From Patescibacteria group bacterium (GTDB lineage: Bacteria; Patescibacteriota; Gracilibacteria; UM-FILTER-43-11), in the NCBI GenBank assembly GCA_018817125.1, contig JAHIUN010000013.1:1-62694 (forward strand): 62,694 nucleotides of DNA, written 5' to 3'. Position 1 is the first letter of the stretch, and the number at the start of each line of letters is the position of its first letter. This document shows positions 43,058-50,398 of the stretch, in pieces. The position numbers were made by a program, and so were the translations under genes. Below the pieces are notes generated by a model that did no database searches, was not told the origin of the DNA, and saw only the letters and a list, made by a program, of their open reading frames with translations.

Positions 43058-44029
43058 TTAATACTTTAAGCCGGTGGCTTCCCTCACCATCAGCATAGTC
43101 TGATGAGAGAGGATACGTACTTTTTCTGCCCCTTTCGCCAGAATAGTCTCCACTTTTTTTGGGTGGTTTTTGAGTTCCTGATGTTTTTCCCGGTAAGGGG
43201 CAAACGTTTTTTGGATTTTTTCCAGCAGTATTTTTTTGGCGTCACCATAACCCAATCCTCCTTTTTTAAACTGGTCTGCCATTACTTTTGTTTCGGCGGG
43301 GTCGGCCATCAGTTTGTATAATTCATAAATCGTATTTCCTTCAGGCTCTTTTGGCTCATCGATTCCTTTTGAATCGGTTACAATGCCCATAACCGCTTTT
43401 TTGATGACAGCGTCTTCTGCGAAAATAGGAATGGTATTTCCGTAGGATTTTGACATTTTCTGTCCGTCCGTACCAGGAATGACCGCTATATCATCCGGGA
43501 TTTCATGTTCAGGCACCTTAAGGGTTTCTCCAAATACTTTATTAAATTTGACTGCCATGTCCCGCGCCATTTCCAAATGCTGTTTTTGGTCTTTGCCTAC
43601 TGGCACTACGTCCGCCTGATTGATCAGAATGTCAGCCGCCATCAGGCTTGGGTAATTAAAAAGACCCAGGCTGGGCTGAACACCTTTCGCGATTTTGTCT
43701 TTATAGCTGTGAGCCCGTTCCATCAGTCCCATTGGCGTGAGACAAGATAATATCCAGGCCAGTTCCGTGGTTTCCGGTACATCCGACTGTACCCAAAAGT
43801 AACAACGGTCCGGATCCACGCCTAACGCCAGCAGATCCGTGGCCACGTCCAATGTCAGTTTCTTCAGTTCTTTCGCGTCCGATAACGTCGTTAAGGAATG
43901 CAGATTAGCCACGAACAAAAAGAGGTCGCTGGATTCCTGGTATTCAATCATACGCTTGATCATTCCGAAGTAATTTCCAATGTGAAGATTACCGGATGGC
44001 TGGATTCCAGAAAGTACTCTTTTTTTCAT
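43058..44029 (-). CDS. trpS: Tryptophan--tRNA ligase
   Basis: 323 aa. Class I synthetase with HIGH-type GNLHIGNYFG near residue 14 and KMSKSYGN near 193. DVPETTELAWILSCLTPMG is typical of bacterial TrpRS. TGG is the Trp codon in this genome and TGA terminates many genes, so no recoding is implied. Confidence 0.96.
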   Translation of the reverse strand: MKKRVLSGIQPSGNLHIGNYFGMIKRMIEYQESSDLFLFVANLHSLTTLSDAKELKKLTLDVATDLLALGVDPDRCYFWVQSDVPETTELAWILSCLTPMGLMERAHSYKDKIAKGVQPSLGLFNYPSLMAADILINQADVVPVGKDQKQHLEMARDMAVKFNKVFGETLKVPEHEIPDDIAVIPGTDGQKMSKSYGNTIPIFAEDAVIKKAVMGIVTDSKGIDEPKEPEGNTIYELYKLMADPAETKVMADQFKKGGLGYGDAKKILLEKIQKTFAPYREKHQELKNHPKKVETILAKGAEKVRILSHQTMLMVREATGLKY

Positions 44030-44158
44030 AGTTTCGCATTAAGTACAAATTATCAGAGTTTCCCTTCTGGGGTCAATAGTAAAGGATAGCCCTTGTAAAC
44101 TTCACCTCTTATCGTTATATTTAATTTGCAATTTAATCCATTTTCCGTAGTAATTTAT

Positions 44159-44216
44159 TTTACGCCTTCGTAGGTCGCGGAGAATTGACAAGCCATCAGG
44201 TTTACTACGAAGGATG
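44159..44216. promoter_or_regulatory. CCTTCGTAG/CTACGAAGG hairpin before the STAS gene
   Basis: A perfect 9-base stem with about 31 bases between arms, including GAATTGACAAGCC. It could act in the 5' leader of the STAS-antiporter transcript, or be a dispersed repeat. The rest of 44030-44158 shows nothing recognisable. Confidence 0.45.
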
Positions 44217-44231
44217 AACAAAAATAAAATT

Positions 44232-44585
44232 ATGGCATCAGAACTTTCAGTAATCATTGCCGATGGTCCTAACCCTGCTGTTAAAGTGGTCACGCTGGTC
44301 GGGGAAATGGATGAATCAAATATAGAATCCGTAAGAGGTCAGTTGGATACTCTTTTGGCTGATTTGAGTGTTGTCCATTTGGTTTTTGATTTAGCCCAAC
44401 TTGAATTTATCAATAGTAAAGGAATCGGTTATCTGGTCTCCGTGCACACCCATCTTTCAAAAGATAAGCGCGTGCTAATTTTGGCGGATGCCCAGGAGGC
44501 GGTGATGGATGTGATCAGTTTGGTAGGGTTAACGACCATTATCAAATACTTTCAGACATTGGATGAGGCTCTCCAGAATTTGTAA
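44232..44585 (+). CDS. STAS domain protein (anti-sigma factor antagonist-like)
   Basis: 117 aa from ATG 44232 (MASELSVII); an ATG at 44214 is also possible, adding six residues. STAS fold with the conserved loop LEFINSKGIGYL, where Ser precedes Lys-Gly, equivalent to the phosphorylated Ser of SpoIIAA/RsbV. Such proteins release partner-bound sigma factors or regulate other partners. No anti-sigma kinase or sigma factor gene is next to it. It precedes the antiporter gene by 72 bases, occupied by a repeat array. Confidence 0.85.
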   Translation: MASELSVIIADGPNPAVKVVTLVGEMDESNIESVRGQLDTLLADLSVVHLVFDLAQLEFINSKGIGYLVSVHTHLSKDKRVLILADAQEAVMDVISLVGLTTIIKYFQTLDEALQNL

Positions 44586-44655
44586 TTTTTAATTTGAAAT
44601 TTTTAATTACTAGATCTTTCAATAAAAATTAAAAACTAAAAATTAAAAAATAAGT
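44584..44655. repeat. Quasi-palindromic array, family AATTTTTAATTTGAAATTTTT
   Basis: Left AATTTTTAATTTGAAATTTT mirrors right AATAAAAATTAAAAACTAAA plus AATTAAAAAAT. It fills the gap between the STAS and antiporter genes. Confidence 0.7.
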
Positions 44656-44657
44656 AA

Positions 44658-46457
44658 ATGGAATCTTTATTTTTCGAATTAGGTCTTGTCATCATTTCTG
44701 CCGCGCTGGTCGGCGTGATAAGTTATTACTTAAAACAACCGCTTATTCTGGCTTATATCGCGGCGGGTATCCTGATCGGACCTTTCGGGTTAGGCCTTGT
44801 TCATAACATCGAAGTCATCTATGCGATCGCGCAGGTGGGTATTATGCTGATGCTTTTTCTGGTTGGCTTAGAGATGAATCCCAATCGCCTAAAAGATCTG
44901 GGTTTAGTGGCTTTTGCGGCGGGCATTGGCCAGGTGCTTTTTACAGGTGTAATAGGTTATATTTTAGCTATCCTTTTTGGATTTCCTCTTGTACAGGCTG
45001 TTTATTTAACAATAGCCCTAACATTCAGCAGTACAGTTATCGCCGTGAAGATCATTTATGACAAACAGGACAATAACGCTCTTTATGGCCAATTGGCTAT
45101 TGGTATTTTATTGATACAGGATATTATCGCTATCTTGGCTCTTTTGGCCCTTACCGGGTTTACTGTTGGTTCGTTCAGCTTTGATTTTGCTCATTTTGGT
45201 GAGATTCTTCTCAAAGGCATCCTGTTATCCTCTGTTGTTATCCTCATTGCCAGAAAACTGCTCGGCTATCTTTACAATAAGATTGCTACATCCCATGAGC
45301 TCCTGATTCTTTTTAGTCTCAGCTGGTGTTTTTTAGTGGCCCTTCTCTCAGAAATGATCGGTTTTAATATCGAGATCGGCGCGTTTATTGCCGGTGTGAG
45401 TTTGGCGAGCCTACCTTACACTTTCGAGATCAACGCCAAGGCTAAGATTATTCGCGATTTTTTTATCACCATCTTTTTTGTCGGCTTGGGTGCTGGTCTG
45501 GTTTTTAGCTCAATCGGCCCACTGGTCTTTAAGTTTATTGCTCTTTCTCTCTTTGTTTTAATAGGAAACCCCATTATCGTGATGCTTATTATGGGGTTGA
45601 TGGGTTACGATAAACGCACCTCCTTCTTTACAGGCCTTTCCATCGCGAATATCAGTGAATTCTCATTAATCGTTATTGCTATGGGGCTCAAGCTGGGCCA
45701 TGTGGATCAGGAAGTGGTGGCTATGGTCACCCTTATTGCCCTTCTTACCATGACTGTCTCTTCTTATTTCATGACGTACAACAATTGGCTTTATACCAAG
45801 CTCCGCAAGTTCCTGACGGTTTTTGAATTTAAGAAAGGCAAAGCGCGACTGGGCAACATAAAGGCTGGTCTTAGCAATCATATCATCCTGCTTGGCTGTG
45901 GCCAGATGGGCCAGCAGATCCTGGATCAGATCAAACATTTTAAAGAAGATTATGTGGTAGTGGATCATGACAACACGGTCATCAAAACACTTATTAAAAA
46001 AGGTGTGAGCTGTATTTTCGGCGACATTGAAGACACGGAGCTTCTGAATGAATTGGGTCTGGAAAACTGTGAGATCATCATCAGCACACTAACCGGCACG
46101 GAAGATAACCTGTTTTTAATTAAACATATTGAACAAATCCCTCAAGCCCAGCGCCCGATTGTCATCGTGACTTCGGATACAGGACGTGAAGGGCTGGAAC
46201 TGTTTAACCGCGGGGCGGATTACGTCATCTTAAAACCCTATCTGGGCGCGGAACATATTCATCAGATCAACCGTGAACTGTATCAGCTTGAGGACGAAAG
46301 TCCTTTAGAAATGGTCGAGGAAATCGTCCCTGAAAAGAAGTTTAAAAGCGATAACGATTACGCTAAAGTCCTCCATAACCTAAACAAACTTCGGCTGGCA
46401 GAGATTAAGCAGAAGATTGAGAAACGACATATTAAATTGAAGCCGAAGAAAGTGTGA
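44658..46457 (+). CDS. Cation:proton antiporter, CPA2/KefB type, with RCK domain
   Basis: 599 aa. About 12-13 membrane segments (residues 5-375) with the CPA2 features PLILAYIAAGILIGPFGLGL, NSTVIAVK-like FSSTVIAVKIIYD and EIGAFIAGVSLASLPY. Residues about 405-530 are a TrkA-N (RCK) nucleotide-binding domain, HIILLGCGQMGQQIL, with acidic VVDHD at the second strand. Transports K+ or Na+ against H+ under nucleotide control. Together with a Na+-type V-ATPase it may couple the Na+ and H+ gradients, though the cation is not decidable here. Confidence 0.92.
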   Translation: MESLFFELGLVIISAALVGVISYYLKQPLILAYIAAGILIGPFGLGLVHNIEVIYAIAQVGIMLMLFLVGLEMNPNRLKDLGLVAFAAGIGQVLFTGVIGYILAILFGFPLVQAVYLTIALTFSSTVIAVKIIYDKQDNNALYGQLAIGILLIQDIIAILALLALTGFTVGSFSFDFAHFGEILLKGILLSSVVILIARKLLGYLYNKIATSHELLILFSLSWCFLVALLSEMIGFNIEIGAFIAGVSLASLPYTFEINAKAKIIRDFFITIFFVGLGAGLVFSSIGPLVFKFIALSLFVLIGNPIIVMLIMGLMGYDKRTSFFTGLSIANISEFSLIVIAMGLKLGHVDQEVVAMVTLIALLTMTVSSYFMTYNNWLYTKLRKFLTVFEFKKGKARLGNIKAGLSNHIILLGCGQMGQQILDQIKHFKEDYVVVDHDNTVIKTLIKKGVSCIFGDIEDTELLNELGLENCEIIISTLTGTEDNLFLIKHIEQIPQAQRPIVIVTSDTGREGLELFNRGADYVILKPYLGAEHIHQINRELYQLEDESPLEMVEEIVPEKKFKSDNDYAKVLHNLNKLRLAEIKQKIEKRHIKLKPKKV

Positions 46458-46498
46458 TTTTTTATTCTGCTATACAGTACTTTAACTAGGCAAGTAAT

Positions 46499-46960
46499 AT
46501 GAAATATAATATTCCACAAATAGGGGTAATTGAGATCAATACCATTGTTCTCGATCTTAACGGAACATTGGCTGTTCGAGGAAAAATTGTTGATGGAGTT
46601 AAAGAGCGATTAATTACTTTAAAAAAACTTGGTATTAAGTTAATACTTTTTACAGGCGATCAACGGGGAAATGCTTCGGACTTATGCAATGAACTTGATA
46701 TAGATTTTAAAAAGGCTGTATCTCAAAAAGAAAAAGAACAATTTTTCCTTGAGCTCGACACAGAACATTCTGCCGCTATTGGTAATTCTCGTATTGATAA
46801 TGGTAAATTTCGACACGCAAAATTATCTATTGCCACTTTGCAAGCTGAGGGTATTCATACTGGTATTATTGGGCATGTCGATATAATTGTTCCCACTATC
46901 AGTGATGCCTTGGATTTATTTATTGATTCTGATTCCTTAAAGGCAACGATGAGAATATAA
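46499..46960 (+). CDS. HAD family hydrolase, soluble P-type-ATPase-like
   Basis: 153 aa. The phosphorylation motif VLDLNGTLAV (near residue 17) has the D-x-N-G-T form of the small soluble HAD proteins related to P-type ATPases. LILFTGDQRGNAS is motif II, and AAIGNSRIDNGKF takes the place of motif III/IV with one expected acidic residue replaced. Substrate unknown. Base composition is lower in GC than its neighbours. It converges with the DHH gene, 31 bases apart. Confidence 0.82.
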   Translation: MKYNIPQIGVIEINTIVLDLNGTLAVRGKIVDGVKERLITLKKLGIKLILFTGDQRGNASDLCNELDIDFKKAVSQKEKEQFFLELDTEHSAAIGNSRIDNGKFRHAKLSIATLQAEGIHTGIIGHVDIIVPTISDALDLFIDSDSLKATMRI

Positions 46961-46991
46961 AAAACATTTTTTCAACTTCCGCTCTTTTCAG

Positions 46992-47915
46992 CTATTTTAA
47001 ATGAGACAAAAGTAAAGGGATAACCTGTTTACGCAATAACATGCCCTCTTTTTTCCCTATATTTTTTTTAAATTTAATTTTAAATATTTTACTGAGTAAT
47101 AACTGAGAGTCACTATCATCAGTAATAAATAAATTAAAATTTTGCTCAAGGTCAATGGCCGTCAAAAAAATAAATTCAAGACTATGTTTTTCCTTTAAGT
47201 CATTAAGCACTGCTAATATTTGATCTAAATAATTTTGAACTAAAGTATTCAATTGAATAACTTCAAGTTGCACAATTCCAATTCGCCTTGAATTAAATAA
47301 AAATTCTTTGTAATCACTGTGTAAAACTTTTTCAAGATGTTCTTTAGTTGCTTCGGTTTTAGCAATAAACATATCGTGGATTAAATCGTTTGGAATTAAA
47401 GCTTGTTTTTGAAGCCAATCAATTGCCTTTCTGTCCCTTTGTGTGCTTATCGTAGCTTTAAGATTAAGTGTATTGGAATAGATTGCACTATAAAGAAGAA
47501 TGGCAGATTTTTCGTCGATTTGAATATTTGCCTTCTGATACCGTTCTATAATCTGTGTGGCAGAAGCTCCTACTTTTTCAATTTGTATCTTTGCATTGGG
47601 GAAAAGTTCATCTGTAATGTGAACTTTACGATGGTCGATAACTTCTATTACATCTTTAGTTCGTACAATGTTAGGCATACCTGATATATCACTTGTATCT
47701 ACCAAAATAAATGACTCAAAAAACCCATGTGGAGAATAATTAATATTATCAATATGAAAGCGATCAATAATATATTGAGCTTCAACATGAGGTATCCCAA
47801 AAATACTCCCCGTTACATTCTGACCTTGTTTTGCAAGCAGACGGCTGTAGGCATACACGCATGCAAAGCCATCAAGGTCAGGATTAATCTTAGATGTAAT
47901 AAGTATATTGGACAT
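46992..47915 (-). CDS. DHH family phosphoesterase
   Basis: 307 aa from ATG 47915 (MSNILITSKINPDLDG). DHH-superfamily metal motifs: the early NPDLDGFACVYA (D-x-D), LVDTSDI and the diagnostic VIDHRKV. The type resembles manganese-dependent inorganic pyrophosphatase/exopolyphosphatase, but the C-terminal DHHA2 part is unusual and long in Leu/Lys. It could hydrolyse pyrophosphate, polyphosphate or short nucleotides. Same strand and same low-GC style as the NUDIX and kinase genes upstream. Confidence 0.8.
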   Translation of the reverse strand: MSNILITSKINPDLDGFACVYAYSRLLAKQGQNVTGSIFGIPHVEAQYIIDRFHIDNINYSPHGFFESFILVDTSDISGMPNIVRTKDVIEVIDHRKVHITDELFPNAKIQIEKVGASATQIIERYQKANIQIDEKSAILLYSAIYSNTLNLKATISTQRDRKAIDWLQKQALIPNDLIHDMFIAKTEATKEHLEKVLHSDYKEFLFNSRRIGIVQLEVIQLNTLVQNYLDQILAVLNDLKEKHSLEFIFLTAIDLEQNFNLFITDDSDSQLLLSKIFKIKFKKNIGKKEGMLLRKQVIPLLLSHLK

Positions 47916-47962
47916 ATATAAATTGAGTATAAGCCAATAAGGCAATAAAGTTGTTACAGATA

Positions 47963-48661
47963 TTACTTATCCGAATTTTTTGCCAAAATATACCGTAGCA
48001 AAACAGCAGCAGTACGATCTTCCTGAACAGCGCCTTTTAAACAAAGTGTCTTAACTTCTTCAGCAGTAAACCATTCCGGATGTGTATGCTCACCTTCGTC
48101 AGTTACAATGCTAGTTGGACGTACAGCAATATTTGCTTCTGAAACTTGGGCCAAATAATAATGAAGATCCCAAATAACAGTAGCTCCGCACACCGAATGA
48201 TGCAAGGTGCTAAAGGCCTCAGGGACAATATCTAAGGAGGTCTCTTCTTCTAATTCCTTTCTAGCAGCTGCAGCTGCTTTTTGATTCATATCAAAATTTG
48301 GTTCATCTTTCGCATTAAGATACTCATTGAGGGAGTCAAATACTTTCCCGCCAGGTAATCTATAATCCCAATTTCCAGTTTCCGATCGCCACTCTTTTGT
48401 AAGTAAAATTTGATTACCATCTGTAGCAAGAATACGGACCCTGGGAGAACGTTCTGCAAATTCAAAGTTTTTCTCTACTCCATTAAAAAATTTAACTCGT
48501 TGCGTAGCAACTCGAATCAATCTACCACGATGCTGCTCTTGTGGTAGTTCCAAAACTTCAATAAAGGCCTTCCGAGTTTGAGCAAGAAATTCTATCAACT
48601 CAACTATTTCAGTAGTAGCACTGTTTTCTAATCCCCCATGATTATCAACAATAGCGTGCAC
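47963..48661 (-). CDS. NUDIX hydrolase with an interrupted NUDIX box
   Basis: 232 aa from GTG 48661. The fold of ADP-sugar-type NUDIX enzymes: RVRILATDGNQILLTKEWR, LPGGKVFDS, then AAARKELEEETSLD. The usual spacing from GG to the REx2EE helix is expanded by about 24 residues (NEYLNAKDEPNFDMNQ), and the helix reads RKELEEETS. Metal-binding Glu residues are kept. It likely splits a nucleoside diphosphate linked to another group. It begins 13 bases after the P-loop kinase stop, so the two are co-transcribed. Confidence 0.85.
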   Translation of the reverse strand: MHAIVDNHGGLENSATTEIVELIEFLAQTRKAFIEVLELPQEQHRGRLIRVATQRVKFFNGVEKNFEFAERSPRVRILATDGNQILLTKEWRSETGNWDYRLPGGKVFDSLNEYLNAKDEPNFDMNQKAAAAARKELEEETSLDIVPEAFSTLHHSVCGATVIWDLHYYLAQVSEANIAVRPTSIVTDEGEHTHPEWFTAEEVKTLCLKGAVQEDRTAAVLLRYILAKNSDK

Positions 48662-48674
48662 GTGGGGCAGTATA

Positions 48675-49238
48675 TTATCTGAAGAGTCTTGAAGTCGATA
48701 TGGCTGCCTCCTCAGGTTTATCTTTGAATAAGTCTGGCGACCTCTGTCTTAAGCGACTTTCCCTAATGTCGTCAGGAGCATATATTCCAAGCATCAATGT
48801 ATTTCGCAATGCCCCTTTGGGCTTTATGCTATCTGGATTATTATATAAAGCATTATTACCCGAATAAACAACAAGTTTGTCAGTAGCAGTCTGATGAAAT
48901 CCATATCTCTCTCTACGATCTCCTTCCATTCTGCGGACCCAATGCAATCCTATGTTTCCTGTATCTATTTTCGTTTGAAATTCATCGTTATTAAGGTGTG
49001 TGTTTTCTGCAGTGTTATTTTGACCTCGTTTTGGCCTTGTAATATACCTCATGGGTACATCAACTAATCTCCTAAGCTTAACATCCTGACGAATAGCATC
49101 AACAATTGTACTTTTACCTGAACAGGTTGAGCCAACAACAGTTACGCTATCAATTTTTTCCAAATCATCCAATCGTTGTTCATCTTGAATACGAATCGAA
49201 TCTAGGCTGTTAATAAAACTTTTAAGTGAATCTATCAT
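48675..49238 (-). CDS. P-loop kinase, guanylate-kinase/PhnN-like
   Basis: 187 aa. Walker A VGSTCSGKST at about residues 34-43. The following MRYITRPKRGQNNTAENTHL and NNDEFQTKI stretches correspond to the guanylate kinase substrate region (TTRxPRxGE...Y/HFxSxxEF). PhnN (ribose 1,5-bisphosphokinase) and Gmk share this layout, and the sequence is too far from either for a firm substrate. A promoter with paired 13-mers lies upstream. Confidence 0.75.
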   Translation of the reverse strand: MIDSLKSFINSLDSIRIQDEQRLDDLEKIDSVTVVGSTCSGKSTIVDAIRQDVKLRRLVDVPMRYITRPKRGQNNTAENTHLNNDEFQTKIDTGNIGLHWVRRMEGDRRERYGFHQTATDKLVVYSGNNALYNNPDSIKPKGALRNTLMLGIYAPDDIRESRLRQRSPDLFKDKPEEAAISTSRLFR

Positions 49239-49306
49239 AAATAAAATCGACTAAATAAATCTTGAAGTTCAATTAAATGTGAATTTTACGAACTATCAAT
49301 ATCAAA

Positions 49307-49347
49307 AAAATAGTAAAATATAGTATGTGAAAATAAAATAGTAAAAT
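49307..49347 (-). promoter_or_regulatory. Promoter with paired AAAATAGTAAAAT operator-like sites
   Basis: On the minus strand TTTACT (49345-49340), 17 bases, TATATT (49322-49317). Two identical 13-mers AAAATAGTAAAAT (49307-49319 and 49335-49347), 28 bp apart, overlap the -10 edge and the -35 box. The arrangement fits a dimeric repressor binding on one face of the helix. It would control the kinase-NUDIX-DHH unit. Confidence 0.5.
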
Positions 49348-49381
49348 TCATTGTCTAACCCTGTTTATACGTAGTGTTCAG

Positions 49382-50281
49382 CTAAAACCCCTTCTTCCAC
49401 TTATCTCGATATTCCTCCCGCCGGTCGCGGTTGTGGAATTTGAGCATGTCATCGCTCACCACTACGCTGGCTTCCGGGCCGAGTTGACTGGCTTTTTTGA
49501 GTGTCCGTTTTTTAAAGGTCTTTTTTAAGAATCCTTCGATCAGATCACCGAACTTTCCTTTAAACACCCATTCCCAGAACCGTTTAGAACCGCTGTTTGT
49601 ATGAAAAGAAAACTTTTTTTCATTAATGTCCGGAAAGGTCAGACCATATTGTTTCAAGAGCCAGTTTTTGTTCATATCCATAAATTGTTCATATGTTTTT
49701 TTACCGTAAATCGGCATCAAAAGCCGTGTCCAGTAGGCCATGTACGGGTCTTCGGGCTTTAGAAGTAGAGGCTCCATATCCATTTTTTCCGGTGTGACAA
49801 AGAAGCTCAGGCAAAAGCGCCCCGCGATCTTATCACTATGACGGCGGACGCCGTGAAATTGGAGGATGAGGGTGATAAAGAGACGTGCCAGCCACATCCG
49901 GCCTTTCTCAATCACAATAAACAGATCGATGTCCGACAGTTCTGTTGGATTGTCGTACGCCAGATTGTTGCACACCGCCACCATACGTACAAAAGGCACC
50001 TTCACCATGTACTGGCCGTATTGGCGCGTCCGTCCCCAGAGTTTTTCGGCAATAAATTTTCTGGTTTTCCGTACATCCACTAATTTCCCCTGATCTTTCA
50101 GCACATAATAATCATGGATTTTTTCTATTTCCTCCATTTCTTCCAATGTGCCTTTTATTTCTTTAATATGAACGGCTTTGTCGTATTTATATAGGTATTC
50201 CTTAATCTCCTCCGCTGTGAGCGGGAAGTTAAAAAGGTCAAAAAATGCGATGGTCTGGAGAATGGATTTTTGTAAATGCAT
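49382..50281 (-). CDS. Nucleotidyltransferase-domain protein
   Basis: 299 aa. N-terminal winged-helix-like part (ILQTIAFFDLFNFPLTAEEI). Residues about 95-180 contain the nucleotidyltransferase fold segment NNLAYDNPTELSDIDLFIVIEKGRMWLARL, with D-x-D in SDIDLFIV. Proteins of this type are frequent in CPR genomes, and no activity has been assigned. The long basic C-terminus has no recognised domain. Not obviously related in style to the low-GC cluster at 46.5-49.2 kb. Confidence 0.7.
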   Translation of the reverse strand: MHLQKSILQTIAFFDLFNFPLTAEEIKEYLYKYDKAVHIKEIKGTLEEMEEIEKIHDYYVLKDQGKLVDVRKTRKFIAEKLWGRTRQYGQYMVKVPFVRMVAVCNNLAYDNPTELSDIDLFIVIEKGRMWLARLFITLILQFHGVRRHSDKIAGRFCLSFFVTPEKMDMEPLLLKPEDPYMAYWTRLLMPIYGKKTYEQFMDMNKNWLLKQYGLTFPDINEKKFSFHTNSGSKRFWEWVFKGKFGDLIEGFLKKTFKKRTLKKASQLGPEASVVVSDDMLKFHNRDRREEYRDKWKKGF

Positions 50282-50304
50282 GGATTATATTTTACCATAT
50301 ATTC

Positions 50305-50385
50305 CGATGGAGGACCCAATCGAAGGTCCAATTGACAGAATGCCAGATTAACAATCAATTGGGTCCTCAACGGGCCCTCAATCGG
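50305..50385. repeat. ORF-less hairpin, family A (GGxCCAATTGAxG), before uvrC
   Basis: Left arm GATGGAGGACCCAATCGAAG, GTCCAATTGAC; right arm AATCAATTGGGTCCTCAACG, GGCCCTCAATCGG. Same unit family as the arms of candidate element 1. The -10 box of uvrC begins two bases after the right arm. Confidence 0.85.
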
Positions 50386-50386
50386 T

Positions 50387-50392
50387 TATAAT
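50387..50392 (+). promoter_or_regulatory. -10 box of uvrC, leaderless configuration
   Basis: Perfect TATAAT, 6 bases (GAGCTT) before the ATG, so the transcript would begin at the start codon. No good -35 box is seen, since the repeat array occupies that position. Confidence 0.6.
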
Positions 50393-50398
50393 GAGCTT

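Noticed and set aside
46499-49238. Toxin-antitoxin or CBASS-like defence operon
   Set aside because: Enzymes for phosphate chemistry are present, but no cyclase, effector or antitoxin family is recognisable. Kept only as an uncharacterised cluster.
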